NCBI RefSeq assembly: GCF_000426385.1
Contig: NZ_AUFG01000011.1
Location: forward strand, 1-64,000
From: Arsenicicoccus bolidensis DSM 15745
GTDB taxonomy: Bacteria; Actinomycetota; Actinomycetes; Actinomycetales; Dermatophilaceae
DNA: 64,000 nt
Reading direction: 5' to 3'
Positions 25,754 through 36,390 of this stretch are shown one piece after another. The translations under genes were made by a program, and so were the position numbers. Position 1 is the first letter of the stretch, and each line of letters starts with the position of its first letter. The notes under the pieces are model-generated. The model saw nothing but the letters and a program-made list of their open reading frames with translations, had not been told where the DNA came from and did not search any database.

Positions 25754-26329
25754 CTAGCCGGTCGACGACTCCGGGGCCATCGGGTCGCCCAGGTCGTCGA
25801 TCCCCGCCATGAGCAGGTCGAGCAGCGCCGCCAGCTGGTGACGCTGCTCCTGCGTGAGGACGGCGAGCAGGTCGGACTCGACCAGGTCGGCGGCCTGGAT
25901 GGTCTCGCGGAACTTCTCCCACCCGGCGCGTGACAGCGTGATCAGCACGCGCGAGCGGTTGTCCGGGTCGGGGTCGCGTGACACCAGCCCCTTGTCGACC
26001 ATCTTGTCGAGGCGGTGGGTCATGGACGACGGCGCCACCGATGTCTGCTCGGCGAGCTGGCTCGGCGTGAGCGTCTCGCCGCGCGCCGTCGCGAGGCGGG
26101 CGAGCACGGCCCACTGTCCGGTGGTCAGGTCCACGTCGGCGAGCTGCGCGTCATACCACCGGTCCAGCTGCTTGGCGAGGCGGTTGACCGCCGTGATGAC
26201 CCGCTGGACCAGCTCGTCGCCCCCGGCGGCGACATAGGCCTCGACGTCCGCGGTGTACTGCTCCGCGACCCGGCGCCGGCGCATCGCCGTGCGCCGGCCG
26301 GACGCGGACTCTCGTGCGCTCCCAGGCAT
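25754..26329 (-). CDS. MarR-family transcriptional regulator
   Basis: 191 residues with a winged helix-turn-helix at about 75-140: LTTGQWAVLARLATARGETLTPSQL, then SVAPSSMTHRLDKMVDKGLVSR and DPDNRSRVLITLSRAG, the MarR wing. The C-terminal helices (QRHQLAALLDLLMAGIDDL) would form the dimer interface. The N-terminal extension is Arg-rich. ATG 26329 has CATACT six bases upstream, the leaderless arrangement; ATG 26284 is an alternative. Target and ligand cannot be read; a neighbouring transporter gene (cstA) is one candidate target. Confidence 0.9.
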   Translation of the reverse strand: MPGSARESASGRRTAMRRRRVAEQYTADVEAYVAAGGDELVQRVITAVNRLAKQLDRWYDAQLADVDLTTGQWAVLARLATARGETLTPSQLAEQTSVAPSSMTHRLDKMVDKGLVSRDPDPDNRSRVLITLSRAGWEKFRETIQAADLVESDLLAVLTQEQRHQLAALLDLLMAGIDDLGDPMAPESSTG

Positions 26330-26393
26330 CGGGCCAGTATGCCGGACGGCCCGCCACCCTCGTGGGTGACGGGCCGTCGGCCGGGGCCGCCGC

Positions 26394-26585
26394 TCAGCAG
26401 CAGCGGCTGGTGGGGTTGCGCTCCTGGTCGGCGTACTTCTGCCGCCAGAAGTCCCGCTCCGTGGGGATCGGCGCACCGGGGTGGGTCCGACGCAGGTGGT
26501 CGACGTAGCGCTCGTAGGCGTCCGCGCCGGTCACGCCACGCCAGTACCACCGGGCGGTGCTGAGAGTCTTGCCGAGCGTCTGCAC
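26394..26585 (-). CDS. YbdD/YjiX family small protein (CstA partner)
   Basis: 63 residues with the family pattern WYWRGVTGADAYERYVDHLRR in two parts, HPGAPIPTERDFWRQKY and the terminal RCC. YbdD-type proteins are encoded after CstA/YjiY carbon-starvation transporters and are needed with them for pyruvate uptake in enterobacteria (family knowledge). The frame opens at GTG 26612 inside cstA, but GTG 26585 has GGAGG seven bases upstream and lies after the cstA stop, so it is preferred. Confidence 0.85.
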   Translation of the reverse strand: MQTLGKTLSTARWYWRGVTGADAYERYVDHLRRTHPGAPIPTERDFWRQKYADQERNPTSRCC

Positions 26586-26598
26586 GTGATGCCCTCCG

Positions 26599-28863
26599 TC
26601 AGTGGTGGACACCCTGGGGTGAGGGGTCGAGGCCAGCGGCCTTCCACTCAGCGTAGACCGCCTTCTCCGCGGGGGTCGGCAGGAAGCCCTTGGGGGCGAA
26701 GATACGGGACGGGACGTCCTCCTCCTCGCTCGTGGGGAGACCGCCGGCGCGGAACGCCTTGATCGCGGTCCAGATGGTCGCGACGACGACCATGATCACG
26801 AGGACCGCGAACAGGACCGAGAGCACCTCCTGGACGACCGTGTTGCGGATGACGGCCTCCATGTCGCCGGCCGACTTCGCGGGGGCGACGACCTTGCCCG
26901 CCTCGTGGGCCTTGACGTACTTGTCGTGGTTGGCCCAGTAGCCGATGGCGGGGTTGCTGCTGAAGATCTTCTGGTACGACGCCGAGAGCGTCACCGTCAG
27001 CAGCCACACGAGCGGCAGGCCCGGGATCCAGGCCCAGCGGAACAGCCCCATCTTCATCACGACGGTGAAGACCAGGCACAGGGCGATGCAGGCGAGCAGC
27101 TGGTTGGCGATGCCGAAGAGCGGGAACAGCGTGTTGATGCCGCCGAGCGGGTCGGTGACGCCCATGACCAGGATCGAGCCCCAGCCGATGACGACGATCG
27201 CCGAGCAGACCCAGGCACCGACGCGCCAGGACGGGTCCTTGAACTTCCCCAGGCCGGGGATGTTGCCGATCGCGTCGGAGAACATGAAGCGGGCGACACG
27301 GGTGCCGGCGTCGATGGTCGTGAGGATGAACAGCGCCTCGAACATCACGGCGAAGTGGTACCAGAAGGCCTTCATGCCGGCGCCGCCGAAGAAGGACATG
27401 ACCTGCGACATCCCGAAGGCCAGCGTCGGAGCGCCGCCCGTGCGAGAGACGATGGACTTCTCCTGGACGTCCGCCGCCGCCTGGGCGATCTTGCCGGCGG
27501 TGGCGGGCTCGAGCGCCCCGCCGCCGGGGGAGTGCAGCGGCAGGGTGTTGGCCCACGCCGCCGCGGTCTCGGGGGTGCCGCCGGTGACGCCCTTGGGCGC
27601 ATTCATGACGAAGTACAGGTGCTGGTCGAGGATGCAGGCGGTGATGAGCGCCATGATCGCGACGAACGACTCGGTCAGCATGCCGCCGTAGCCGATGATC
27701 CGGGCCTGCGACTCCTTCTCGATCAGCTTGGGCGTCGTGCCGGAGCTGATGAGCGCGTGGAAGCCCGAGATGGACCCGCAGGCGATGGTGATGAACAGGA
27801 ACGGGAACAGGTTGCCGGCGAAGGCCGGTCCGGTCCCGGTGTGGGCGAACTGCGTCACCGCGGGCATCTGGATCTGCGGGGCGGTGAAGACGATGCCGAG
27901 GGCGAGGACCCCGATGGTGCCGACCTTCATGAAGGTCGAGAGGTAGTCACGCGGCGCGAGGAGCAGCCACACCGGCAGCACGGAGGCCGCGAAGCCGTAG
28001 ACGCAGAGCCACAGCGCGAGCGCCCGCGGGGACAGGGTGAACAGCGAGGCGCCCCAGGCGGAGTCGGCGACCCAGGACCCGGAGACGACGGCGAGCAGGA
28101 GCAGGGCCACGCCGATGACCGAGACCTCGTTGACCTTGCCAGGTCGCAGGAACCGCAGGTAGACGCCCATGAGGAGCGCGATCGGGATGGTCATGGCGAT
28201 GGAGAACACGCCCCACGGCGACTCGGCGAGGGCACCGATGACCACGATGCCGAGGACGGCGATGAGGATGATCATGATGGAGAGCACGCCGAGGATGGCG
28301 GCCCAGCCGCCGATCGGGCCGAGCTCGTCGCGGGCCATCTGGCCGAGCGAGCGCCCCCGGCGACGGATGGAGATGTGCAGGACCATGTAGTCCTGGACGG
28401 CGCCGGCGAAGACGACGCCGAGGATGATCCACAGCGTGCCGGGCAGGTAGCCCATCTGCGAGGCCAGGACCGGCCCGACGAGCGGGCCGGCGCCGGCGAT
28501 CGCGGCGAAGTGGTGGCCGAACAGCACCCGACGGTCGGTCGGCATGAAGTCCTTGCCGTTGCTCAGCTCCTCGGCCGGGGTGGCGCGGGTGTCGCGCGGC
28601 CGCAGGACCTTGTACTCGATCAGCCGGGCGTAGAACGTGAGGGCGATGACATAGCTGCCGACGGCCGCGAGCACGAACCAGACGGCGTTGACGTGCTCGC
28701 CGCGCACCAGGGCCAGCATGACCCAGCCGATGGCGGCAGCCAGGGCGATGAGGGCGAGGACGCCCTTCTTGACGGGCGACGGGCTGAACGGCTCCTCGAC
28801 GGCCACGGGGGGCAGGTCGGGATCGTTCCGCACGGCGCGGACGCGGTCGTCGGTGACGGTCAT
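26599..28863 (-). CDS. cstA: Carbon starvation protein CstA, peptide/pyruvate transporter
   Basis: 754 residues, about 16-18 transmembrane segments. CstA signature regions: [21 protein letters not shown] in two parts, [54 protein letters not shown] and [15 protein letters not shown]. The family imports peptides or pyruvate in response to carbon limitation. ATG 28863 with AGGAAA upstream gives the normal N terminus; the longer open frame is not needed. It is followed 13 bp later by the ybdD-like gene, forming the usual pair. It lies near the pyruvate and lactate metabolism genes of this window. Confidence 0.95.
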   Translation of the reverse strand: MTVTDDRVRAVRNDPDLPPVAVEEPFSPSPVKKGVLALIALAAAIGWVMLALVRGEHVNAVWFVLAAVGSYVIALTFYARLIEYKVLRPRDTRATPAEELSNGKDFMPTDRRVLFGHHFAAIAGAGPLVGPVLASQMGYLPGTLWIILGVVFAGAVQDYMVLHISIRRRGRSLGQMARDELGPIGGWAAILGVLSIMIILIAVLGIVVIGALAESPWGVFSIAMTIPIALLMGVYLRFLRPGKVNEVSVIGVALLLLAVVSGSWVADSAWGASLFTLSPRALALWLCVYGFAASVLPVWLLLAPRDYLSTFMKVGTIGVLALGIVFTAPQIQMPAVTQFAHTGTGPAFAGNLFPFLFITIACGSISGFHALISSGTTPKLIEKESQARIIGYGGMLTESFVAIMALITACILDQHLYFVMNAPKGVTGGTPETAAAWANTLPLHSPGGGALEPATAGKIAQAAADVQEKSIVSRTGGAPTLAFGMSQVMSFFGGAGMKAFWYHFAVMFEALFILTTIDAGTRVARFMFSDAIGNIPGLGKFKDPSWRVGAWVCSAIVVIGWGSILVMGVTDPLGGINTLFPLFGIANQLLACIALCLVFTVVMKMGLFRWAWIPGLPLVWLLTVTLSASYQKIFSSNPAIGYWANHDKYVKAHEAGKVVAPAKSAGDMEAVIRNTVVQEVLSVLFAVLVIMVVVATIWTAIKAFRAGGLPTSEEEDVPSRIFAPKGFLPTPAEKAVYAEWKAAGLDPSPQGVHH

Positions 28864-29056
28864 CCGGGTTTCCTGTCTTTCTCGATGTGCTCCGGCTGCC
28901 CTGGAGGGTGGTCGGGGGAGTGATGGGCGGCGGACGCCCGCTCGTGACGCTAGCGACCTGGCACCCCGCAGAGGTAGGACCACGCGGGTCATCGAGCCCC
29001 AATGGTGGTGGATCGTTATGCACCGCGAGGCACGACGACGCCCTGCGCGGAATGGG

Positions 29057-29062
29057 TAGGGT
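29057..29062 (+). promoter_or_regulatory. -10 hexamer TAGGGT for lpd
   Basis: TAGGGT ends 7 nt before ATG 29070, as at plsC and dapB. The 206-bp region 28864-29069 between divergent cstA and lpd otherwise shows no gene or clear operator. Confidence 0.6.
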
Positions 29063-29069
29063 AGGACCC

Positions 29070-30467
29070 ATGGCTGACTTCGATGTGGTGGTCCTGGGTG
29101 CAGGCCCCGGTGGTTATGTCGCGGCGATCCGAGCGGCCCAGCTCGGCAAGAAGGTCGCGGTCGTCGAAAAGAAGTACTGGGGCGGTGTGTGCCTCAACGT
29201 CGGGTGCATCCCGTCCAAGGCGCTGCTCAAGAACGCCGAGCTGGCGCACACCCTGCAGCACGACAAGAAGAAGTACGGCATCGAGGGCGACGCCACGATG
29301 TCCTACGGCCCCACCCACGCGCGCAGCCGCCAGGTGTCCGCGGGCATCGTCAAGGGTGTCCACTTCCTGATGAAGAAGAACAAGATCACCGAGATCGATG
29401 GCTGGGGCACCCTGACCGGGCCGAAGTCCATGGACGTCAAGGCCGAGGACGGCTCCACCAAGAGCATCAGCTTCGACGCCCTGATCATCGCGGCCGGCGC
29501 GGTGACCCGCATGCTCCCCGGCGTCGAGGTGTCCAAGAACGTCGTGACCTACGAGGAGCAGATCCTCACCGACGAGCTGCCCGGCTCGATCATCATCGCC
29601 GGGTCCGGCGCGATCGGCGTCGAGTTCGCCTATGTCATGAAGAACTTCGGCGTCGACGTGACGATCGTGGAGTTCCTGGACCGCATGGTCCCGACCGAGG
29701 ACGCGGACGTGTCCAAGGAGCTCCTCAAGCACTACAAGAAGCTCGGCGTCAAGGTCATGCTCGGCACCAAGGTCGAGTCCGTCGAGGACACCGGCTCCGG
29801 CGTCAAGGTCACGGTCAGCCCGGCCAAGGGCGGCGACCAGCAGGTCCTCGAGGCCGACAAGCTCCTGTCCGCCATCGGCTTCGCCCCGCGCACCGAGGGC
29901 TACGGCCTGGACGCCGTGGGCGTCAAGCTCACCGAGCGCGGCGCGATCGAGGTCGACGACTACATGCGCACCAACGTCGACGGCGTCTACGCCATCGGTG
30001 ACGTCACCGCCAAGCTGATGCTCGCCCACGTCGCCGAGGCCCAGGGCATCGTCGCCGCCGAGACCATCGCCGGTGCCGAGACGATGCCGATCGACTACCG
30101 CTTCATCCCGCGAGCCACCTACTGCCACCCGCAGATCGGCTCCATGGGCCTGTCGGAGCAGCAGGCCAAGGACGCCGGCCACGAGGTCAAGACCGCGTCC
30201 TTCCCGTTCTCCGCCAACGGCAAGGCCATGGGCCTCGGCGACGCGGTGGGCTTCGTCAAGATCGTCGCCGACGCCAAGTACAACGAGATCCTCGGCGCCC
30301 ACATGATCGGCCCGGACGTCACCGAGCTCCTCCCGGCGCTCAACGTCGCCCAGACCTGGGACCTCACCGCCGACGAGGCCTCGCGCGTCGTCTTCGCCCA
30401 CCCGACGCTGGGCGAGGCGGTCAAGGAGGCCCTGCACGGCATCGCGGGTCACATGATCAACCTCTGA
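29070..30467 (+). CDS. lpdA: Dihydrolipoyl dehydrogenase (E3)
   Basis: 465 residues. FAD-dependent disulfide oxidoreductase that reoxidises lipoamide in the pyruvate, 2-oxoglutarate, branched-chain and glycine-cleavage complexes. N-terminal FAD motif [14 protein letters not shown], redox disulfide in [19 protein letters not shown] motif [14 protein letters not shown], second FAD site VYAIGDVT, and the C-terminal catalytic His-Glu pair in [13 protein letters not shown]. Full length. The long upstream open frame is shadow. No acyltransferase gene is adjacent, so it is a stand-alone E3. A strong hairpin follows. Confidence 0.97.
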   Translation: MADFDVVVLGAGPGGYVAAIRAAQLGKKVAVVEKKYWGGVCLNVGCIPSKALLKNAELAHTLQHDKKKYGIEGDATMSYGPTHARSRQVSAGIVKGVHFLMKKNKITEIDGWGTLTGPKSMDVKAEDGSTKSISFDALIIAAGAVTRMLPGVEVSKNVVTYEEQILTDELPGSIIIAGSGAIGVEFAYVMKNFGVDVTIVEFLDRMVPTEDADVSKELLKHYKKLGVKVMLGTKVESVEDTGSGVKVTVSPAKGGDQQVLEADKLLSAIGFAPRTEGYGLDAVGVKLTERGAIEVDDYMRTNVDGVYAIGDVTAKLMLAHVAEAQGIVAAETIAGAETMPIDYRFIPRATYCHPQIGSMGLSEQQAKDAGHEVKTASFPFSANGKAMGLGDAVGFVKIVADAKYNEILGAHMIGPDVTELLPALNVAQTWDLTADEASRVVFAHPTLGEAVKEALHGIAGHMINL

Positions 30468-30494
30468 CGGGTCGGCCCTCACGGGCCGGATGCC

Positions 30495-30545
30495 GTATGC
30501 CGGAAGGCGGGTCGCCCCATCGCGGGGACCCGCCTTCCGGCATAC
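30495..30545. terminator. Bidirectional hairpin between lpdA and the GGDEF-EAL gene
   Basis: Arms 30495-30513 and 30527-30545 are perfectly complementary over 19 bp with a 13-nt loop. It lies 27 bp after lpdA and 16 bp after the end of the convergent gene. The outer GTATGCCGG / CCGGCATAC sequence recurs beside the pnp hairpin. Confidence 0.9.
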
Positions 30546-30561
30546 AGGCTCAGGCTCAGGC

Positions 30562-32958
30562 TCAGGCGGTGCGTCCGTCTCCGGCGTCGCGGGAGTGCTG
30601 GCCGGACGGCCGGACGGCGTCGACGAGGTGCTCGATCGGGACGGGCCGGGCGAACAGGTAGCCCTGCATCGCCGAGCAGCCCAGGTCGAGCAGGACCATG
30701 CGCTGCTGCTCCTGCTCCACCCCCTCGGCGAGGGGCTCGCGCCCGATCGAGCGGCAGAGCTGCACGATCGAGGCGATGAAGCGCCGGGCGCTCGCGTCGC
30801 TGCTGATGTCCGTGAGGAAGGACCGGTCGAGCTTGACGACCTCGACGGGGAGCTGACGGAGGTACTCCAGGGAGGAGTAGCCCGTCCCGAAGTCGTCGAG
30901 CCAGAGCGAGACGCCTACGTCGCTCAGCGCGTTGCCGATGCACACGGAGGCCGCGAGGTCGAGGGTCGCGAAGGTCTCGGTCACCTCGAGGATGAGCAGC
31001 TCGGGCGGGAACCCGGTCTCCTCGAGGATCTGCCGGACGTCGTCGACGAAGGTGGGCTGGGCGATGTGGACCGTCGAGATGTTGACGGTCACCCGCAGCG
31101 GCCGGTCCGGGTGGTTCGCGCGGTTCCAGGCGTTGACCTGCAGGCAGGCGCGGCGCATCACCCACAGGCCGATCGTCGAGATGAGCCCGGACTCCTCGGC
31201 GTAGGGCACGAAGTCCCCGGGGCTCATCTGCATGACGCCGTCCCGCTCCCAGCGGAGCAGGGCCTCGACGGCGAATGCCTCCCCGCTGGCCGCCTCCACG
31301 ATCGGCTGGTAGTGCAGGGTGAACTCGCCATGGTGCATGGCGGCGCGCAGCTCGGCGTCGAGGCGCAGCAGGCGGCGGGCCTCGAGGACGATCTCCTGCG
31401 TGGCCATGGTCACGGTGCCGCGGCCGGACTTCTTGGCGCGGGTCAGGGCCGCGTCGGCCGCGGACAGGGCGTTGGCGCGGGTGGTGGGCTGCGAGACGTG
31501 GTGGACGCCGATGGAGCAGGTCACGTTGACCACGCTCTGGTCGAGGGGGAACGGCTCGGAGATCGCGTTCTGCAGCTCCTGGGCCTGCCGGACCGCCTCC
31601 CCCGGCTCGGCCGCGTCCGAGAGGATGACGAACTCGTCGCCGGCCAGGCGGGCGAGCACGTCGTCAGGGGCGCAGTGCTCGGTCAGGCGCCGCGCCACGG
31701 CGACGAGCAGGTGGTCGCCGACGGCGTGGCCGTAGGTGTCGTTGATGGCCTTGAAGGTGTCCAGGTCGAGCGACATCAGCGCCAGGGGCGCACCGCGGCC
31801 CGCGGCCGGCAGACGCTCGTCGAGGGCGTCCCACAGGCGGTGACGGTTGCCCAGCCCGGTGAGGGCGTCTCGCGTCGCGCGCCACCTCAGCTCGCGCTCG
31901 AACTCGAGCGAGCGCATGACCTCGGCGGCCGTGTCCACGAGGGCGTCGGAGGCCTGACGGGTGGGGCCGGGCAGGACGGCGCGGCCCGGCGCGAGGGCGA
32001 TGTAGCGGTCCGGACCGATGCGGTAGGCCTCCTGGCCGCGGCTGGGCTGGTCGGTGACCGCCCAGTCGTGCGTCTGCCACAGGGTGGCGAGCTCGTCGGC
32101 GAGGACGTGGGGGACGTTGTCGACCTCGGTCTGGCCGCGGAGCCGCTCGCTGGCGGTGTAGAGCTGCTCGGCGATCCAGCGCTGGTTGGCCGAGCGACCC
32201 TGCACGGACAGGTGCACGAGCACGATGGCGAGCAGCGCGTGGCCGAGCAGCGCCCCCAGCAAGGTGCCCTGGGCGCCGAGCGCGACCGAGCACGACGCGA
32301 GCCCGATGGCCATGAGCTGGGGCACGACCCGGGTGACGGAGCTGGTGAGGGTCGGGGCGTGCTCGCGCTTGCCGTCGAGGACGCAGCCGATCCACACGGC
32401 GACCTCGCTGAGGACGTACTGCGTGAGGACGCCGACGAGCGCGGCCAGGACCACGTGCCAGGTCATGTCCTGCGCTGCGGTTCCCCCCGCGAGGTGGTAG
32501 GCACCGGTCGCCGTGCCGCTCGAGACCGCGGCGATGCCGACGTTGAAGGTCGTGTCCAGCGGGGTGAGACGCCACCGCAGGCAGGTCCACAGGGTGACCG
32601 CGACGGTGGCCACGACATATCCCCAGTGCGGGGCGACGGCGAGCAGGGGAGTGGTGAGCAGCGCCTCCGGGAGGTCCCCGACGAGGGTCCCCGGCACCCG
32701 GACGCCGCGCAGGATGAGCGTCGTCACGACCACCAGGACGATCACGCAGCCGGTGACGTAGGCCGTGGAGGTCGGGAGCACCTGACCGGGGAAGCGGACG
32801 GTCAGCGCCAGGGATCCCGCGCCCAGGAGGGCGGCCAGCACGGCGTAGGCGCGGTAGGCCGGGGTGTTGGCCCACGGGGGAGGCGTCGGGTGCGCGGGCG
32901 CGGGCGAGGAGCGGTCACCGACGGCGCCGTGCGTCACCTCGGGGATCGCGCTGCTCAT
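30562..32958 (-). CDS. Membrane GGDEF-EAL protein (cyclic-di-GMP turnover)
   Basis: 798 residues. The N-terminal third has about seven or eight transmembrane segments, followed by a coiled, GAF-sized region. A GGDEF domain comes next (about 365-530) with RDALTGLGNRHRLWD and the signature variant LAGDEFVIL. An EAL domain (about 545-785) has FAVEALLRW, VNIS, LEVTET, LDDFGTGYSSLEYL, VKLDRSF and PLAEGVEQEQ. The EAL residues for metal binding and catalysis all appear present, so phosphodiesterase activity is likely. The GGDEF motif is AGDEF and no RxxD inhibitory site is seen at the expected position, so cyclase activity is uncertain. ATG 32958. No neighbouring partner or output gene. Confidence 0.92.
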   Translation of the reverse strand: MSSAIPEVTHGAVGDRSSPAPAHPTPPPWANTPAYRAYAVLAALLGAGSLALTVRFPGQVLPTSTAYVTGCVIVLVVVTTLILRGVRVPGTLVGDLPEALLTTPLLAVAPHWGYVVATVAVTLWTCLRWRLTPLDTTFNVGIAAVSSGTATGAYHLAGGTAAQDMTWHVVLAALVGVLTQYVLSEVAVWIGCVLDGKREHAPTLTSSVTRVVPQLMAIGLASCSVALGAQGTLLGALLGHALLAIVLVHLSVQGRSANQRWIAEQLYTASERLRGQTEVDNVPHVLADELATLWQTHDWAVTDQPSRGQEAYRIGPDRYIALAPGRAVLPGPTRQASDALVDTAAEVMRSLEFERELRWRATRDALTGLGNRHRLWDALDERLPAAGRGAPLALMSLDLDTFKAINDTYGHAVGDHLLVAVARRLTEHCAPDDVLARLAGDEFVILSDAAEPGEAVRQAQELQNAISEPFPLDQSVVNVTCSIGVHHVSQPTTRANALSAADAALTRAKKSGRGTVTMATQEIVLEARRLLRLDAELRAAMHHGEFTLHYQPIVEAASGEAFAVEALLRWERDGVMQMSPGDFVPYAEESGLISTIGLWVMRRACLQVNAWNRANHPDRPLRVTVNISTVHIAQPTFVDDVRQILEETGFPPELLILEVTETFATLDLAASVCIGNALSDVGVSLWLDDFGTGYSSLEYLRQLPVEVVKLDRSFLTDISSDASARRFIASIVQLCRSIGREPLAEGVEQEQQRMVLLDLGCSAMQGYLFARPVPIEHLVDAVRPSGQHSRDAGDGRTA

Positions 32959-33160
32959 GGGTGGCCTGTCGGGTGCGGGTCGGAGCCGGACTTGTGGGGC
33001 TGGTGGGACACGTGCCGTGTCTTCCCGGCACCTCCCGATTCATCCCCCTGCGGGTCGAAAGTAACTATAGTCATCACCGAGCGTGCGTGGTGTGCTACAC
33101 GCTGCACGGGAACGGGTCCGTCCAGGGCGCCAGGGTCGTCATACGGCCACGACGGCCCGA
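32959..33160. other. Intergenic region between the GGDEF-EAL gene and rpsO
   Basis: No credible gene. It is richer in A/T than its surroundings around 33056-33075 and contains the 8-bp palindrome ACTATAGT at 33064-33071, which gives a TATAGT -10-like hexamer on both strands. This is the best candidate for the GGDEF-EAL promoter on the minus strand; a good -35 is not visible. Confidence 0.4.
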
Positions 33161-33190
33161 TTAGGGCCGCATGAGCACGGCTGGTAAGGT
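33161..33190 (+). promoter_or_regulatory. Probable rpsO promoter
   Basis: TTAGGG at 33161-33166, an 18-nt spacer and TAAGGT at 33185-33190 fit a sigma-70-type promoter with a weak -35. This predicts a leader of about 80 nt before the rpsO ribosome-binding site. Confidence 0.45.
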
Positions 33191-33277
33191 GGGTCTCTGC
33201 CGTGGACCGGCCGCGGATCAAGAGCGCCCTCGGGATGAGCCCGGGGGCACCGCGCTGCTAGGAGAAGGAGTCGCTCC

Positions 33278-33547
33278 ATGCCGTTGGAAGCAGACGTCAA
33301 GAAGACCATCATGACCGAGTACGCCACGCACGAGGGCGACACCGGCTCCCCCGAGGTGCAGATCGCGATGCTGACGCAGCGCATCAAGGACCTCACCGAG
33401 CACTCGCGGGCGCACAAGCACGACCACCACTCCCGTCGTGGTCTGCTGCTGCTCGTCGGCCGTCGCAAGCGCATGCTGCGCTACCTCGAGGCGACCGACA
33501 TCGAGCGCTACCGTGCGCTGATCAAGCGTCTGGGTCTGCGTCGATAA
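33278..33547 (+). CDS. rpsO: 30S ribosomal protein S15
   Basis: 89 residues, full length. Helical primary 16S rRNA-binding protein with the conserved [36 protein letters not shown] and [24 protein letters not shown] lies at 33261-33270, seven bases before ATG 33278. It is followed by a strong hairpin and then pnp, the standard rpsO-pnp pair; readthrough may feed pnp. Confidence 0.98.
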   Translation: MPLEADVKKTIMTEYATHEGDTGSPEVQIAMLTQRIKDLTEHSRAHKHDHHSRRGLLLLVGRRKRMLRYLEATDIERYRALIKRLGLRR

Positions 33548-33559
33548 CTCTCGTCGTGC

Positions 33560-33604
33560 ACCGGAGGGAGCGGCTCCTGAGTGATCAGGGGACCGCTCCC
33601 TCCG
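33560..33604 (+). terminator. Hairpin terminator after rpsO
   Basis: Arms 33560-33572 and 33592-33604 pair perfectly over 13 bp with an inner CCTGA/TCAGG stem. The flanks (GTGCACCGGAGGG before, CCCTCCGGCGTACCTG after) recur almost identically around the pnp terminator, although the loops differ. Confidence 0.85.
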
Positions 33605-33739
33605 GCGTACCTGCGAGATGACAACTTCATAAGCCCGTATCGTGAGTGACGGCGTCAGACGCCGCGCACCCACAGATCGAAGACACGCTGCCGCACAACG
33701 ACGATGTGGTCAGCGACGAAGCGAAGACAAGGAGGACCC

Positions 33740-36268
33740 ATGGAGGGTCCAGACATCACGTTCACCGAGGCCACGATCGACAACGGTCGGTTCGGTACCC
33801 GCACGATCCGGTTCGAGACCGGCCGCCTCGCCAAGCAGGCCGGCGGCTCCGTGACCGCCTACCTCGACGACGAGACCACCCTGCTGTCGACCACGGTCGC
33901 CGGCAAGTCCCCCAAGGACCAGTTCGACTTCTTCCCCCTCACGGTCGACGTCGAGGAGCGCATGTATGCCGCGGGCCGCATCCCCGGCTCGTTCTTCCGT
34001 CGCGAGGGCCGCCCCGGCACCGACGCGATCCTCACCTGCCGCCTGATCGACCGCCCCCTGCGCCCGACCTTCAAGAAGGGTCTGCGCAACGAGGTCCAGG
34101 TCGTCATCACGGTCCTGTCGATGCACCCCGACCACCAGTACGACGTGCTCGCCATCAACGCGGCGTCCGCGTCCACGCAGATCTCCGGCCTGCCGTTCTC
34201 CGGCCCGATCGGTGGCGTCCGCGTCTCGCTGATCGACGGCCAGTGGGTCGCGTTCCCCAACTTCTCCGACATCGAGCGCTCGGTGTTCGACATGGTCGTG
34301 GCCGGTCGCAAGGTCACCACCAAGGACGGCCAGGACGACGTCGCCATCATGATGGTCGAGGCCGAGTCCACCGACAACACCTGGGACCTCGTCAAGACCG
34401 AGGGCAAGCAGGCGCCGACCGAGGAGGTCGTCGCCGAGGGCCTCGAGGCCGCCAAGAAGTTCATCGACGTGCTGTGCACCGCGCAGGCCGAGCTGGCCGC
34501 GCAGGCCGCCAAGCCGGTCCAGGACTTCCCGATCTTCCTCGACTACGAGGACGACGCCTACTCGGCCGTCGCCGAGGCCGCCGAGGCCGAGCTCAAGGAC
34601 CTGCTGGCCATCGCCGGCAAGCAGGAGCGCGAGGACAAGCTCGACGCGCTCAAGGACCGCCTCAAGGGCGAGCTGGGTGCCGAGCACCAGCCGCTGCACG
34701 GGCGTGAGAAGGAGATCTCCGCGGCCTACCGCGCCGTGCAGAAGAAGCTCGTCCGCGAGCGCATCCTGCGCGACAAGGTCCGCATCGACGGCCGTGGGCT
34801 CGCGGACATCCGCGCCCTGTCCGCCGAGGTCGAGGTCCTGCCCCGCGTGCACGGCTCCGCGATCTTCGAGCGCGGCGAGACCCAGATCATGGGCGTGACC
34901 ACGCTCAACATGCTCCGCATGGAGCAGCAGATCGACTCGCTGTCGCCCGTCTCGCGCAAGCGCTACATGCACAACTACAACTTCCCGCCGTTCTCCACCG
35001 GCGAGACCGGCCGCGTGGGCTCGCCCAAGCGTCGCGAGATCGGCCACGGCGCCCTCGCCGAGCGCGCGCTCATGCCGGTGCTGCCGACCCGCGAGGAGTT
35101 CCCCTACGCGATCCGTCAGGTGTCCGAGGCCCTCGGCTCCAACGGCTCGACCTCGATGGGCTCGGTCTGCGCGTCCACCCTGTCGCTGCTCAACGCCGGT
35201 GTGCCGTTGCGCGCCGCCGTCGCGGGCATCGCGATGGGCCTGGTCTCCGCCGAGATCGACGGCGAGACGCAGTACGCCGCGCTCACCGACATCCTCGGTG
35301 CCGAGGACGCCTTCGGCGACATGGACTTCAAGGTCGCCGGCACCAAGGAGTTCGTCACGGCCATCCAGCTCGACACCAAGCTCGACGGCATCCCCGCCTC
35401 GGTGCTCGGTGGCGCGCTCACCCAGGCCCGCGACGCTCGCCTGCACATCCTGGACGTCATGGCCGAGGCCATCGACGTGCCGGACGAGATGAGCCCCTAC
35501 GCCCCGCGCGTCATCGCCGTGCAGGTCCCGGTCGACAAGATCGGCGAGGTCATCGGGCCCAAGGGCAAGATGATCAACCAGATCCAGGAGGAGACCGGCG
35601 CCGACATCTCCATCGAGGACGACGGCACGGTCTACATCGGCGCGACCGACGGTCCGTCGGCCGAGGCGGCCCGCGCGGCCGTCAACGCCATCGCCAACCC
35701 GCAGATGCCCGAGGTGGGCGAGCGCTTCCTGGGGACGGTCGTCAAGACCACGACCTTCGGGGCGTTCGTGTCGCTGCTGCCGGGCAAGGACGGTCTGCTG
35801 CACATCTCCGAGGTGCGCAAGCTCGTCGGCGGCAAGCGCATCGACGCGGTCGAGGACGTCCTCGGCGTGGGCCAGAAGGTCCAGGTCGAGCTCAAGGAGG
35901 TCGACCCGCGCGGCAAGCTCTCCCTGGCCGCCGTCCTCACCGAGGAGCAGGAGGCCGCCAACGCCGCTGCTGCCGAGGAGGCCAAGTCCCGTCCGGAGCG
36001 TAGCGACCGTGGTGGCGAGCGCGGCGACCGCGGTGGAGACCGTGGTGACCGTGGCGGCGACCGTGGTGGCGAGCGCAACGGTGACGGTGGTCCCCGTCGC
36101 GAGCGCTCCGACGAGCGTGGCGAGGGTGACGGCGACCGCCGCCCCCGCTCGCGCACCCGTCGCCGCCGCAGCGACGTCGAGGAGGGCCAGGGCACGCCCG
36201 AGTCCGACCAGCTCGCCGCGGCCAGCGAGTCCCACGGCGAGGCCCCGGCCTCGTCCGAGGACGCCTGA
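33740..36268 (+). CDS. pnp: Polyribonucleotide nucleotidyltransferase (PNPase)
   Basis: 842 residues. Phosphorolytic 3'-5' exoribonuclease. Two RNase PH domains are separated by the helical domain (about 1-560), with [25 protein letters not shown] in the first and [24 protein letters not shown] in two parts in the second. A KH domain follows near residue 600 ([18 protein letters not shown]), then an S1 domain near 660-735 ([18 protein letters not shown]). The last 90 residues form an Arg/Gly/Asp tail ([13 protein letters not shown] repeats), probably an RNA- or protein-binding extension. AGGAGG precedes ATG 33740. The 130-bp leader has a CGGCGT/ACGCCG hairpin that could be an autoregulatory RNase III site. 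Confidence 0.97.
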   Translation: MEGPDITFTEATIDNGRFGTRTIRFETGRLAKQAGGSVTAYLDDETTLLSTTVAGKSPKDQFDFFPLTVDVEERMYAAGRIPGSFFRREGRPGTDAILTCRLIDRPLRPTFKKGLRNEVQVVITVLSMHPDHQYDVLAINAASASTQISGLPFSGPIGGVRVSLIDGQWVAFPNFSDIERSVFDMVVAGRKVTTKDGQDDVAIMMVEAESTDNTWDLVKTEGKQAPTEEVVAEGLEAAKKFIDVLCTAQAELAAQAAKPVQDFPIFLDYEDDAYSAVAEAAEAELKDLLAIAGKQEREDKLDALKDRLKGELGAEHQPLHGREKEISAAYRAVQKKLVRERILRDKVRIDGRGLADIRALSAEVEVLPRVHGSAIFERGETQIMGVTTLNMLRMEQQIDSLSPVSRKRYMHNYNFPPFSTGETGRVGSPKRREIGHGALAERALMPVLPTREEFPYAIRQVSEALGSNGSTSMGSVCASTLSLLNAGVPLRAAVAGIAMGLVSAEIDGETQYAALTDILGAEDAFGDMDFKVAGTKEFVTAIQLDTKLDGIPASVLGGALTQARDARLHILDVMAEAIDVPDEMSPYAPRVIAVQVPVDKIGEVIGPKGKMINQIQEETGADISIEDDGTVYIGATDGPSAEAARAAVNAIANPQMPEVGERFLGTVVKTTTFGAFVSLLPGKDGLLHISEVRKLVGGKRIDAVEDVLGVGQKVQVELKEVDPRGKLSLAAVLTEEQEAANAAAAEEAKSRPERSDRGGERGDRGGDRGDRGGDRGGERNGDGGPRRERSDERGEGDGDRRPRSRTRRRRSDVEEGQGTPESDQLAAASESHGEAPASSEDA

Positions 36269-36296
36269 GCCACGGCCTGAGCGCCTCTGCTGTGCA

Positions 36297-36338
36297 CCGG
36301 AGGGCCGGTCACCCCGCACGGGGTGACCGGCCCTCCGG
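36297..36338 (+). terminator. Hairpin terminator after pnp
   Basis: Perfect 19-bp stem (36297-36315 with 36320-36338) and a GCAC tetraloop, 28 bp after the pnp stop. It shares flanking sequence with the rpsO terminator. Confidence 0.92.
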
Positions 36339-36390
36339 CATACCTGCCCACCAGGTGAGCAGACGGTTTGGTGAGGCGACCTCGGTGGGT

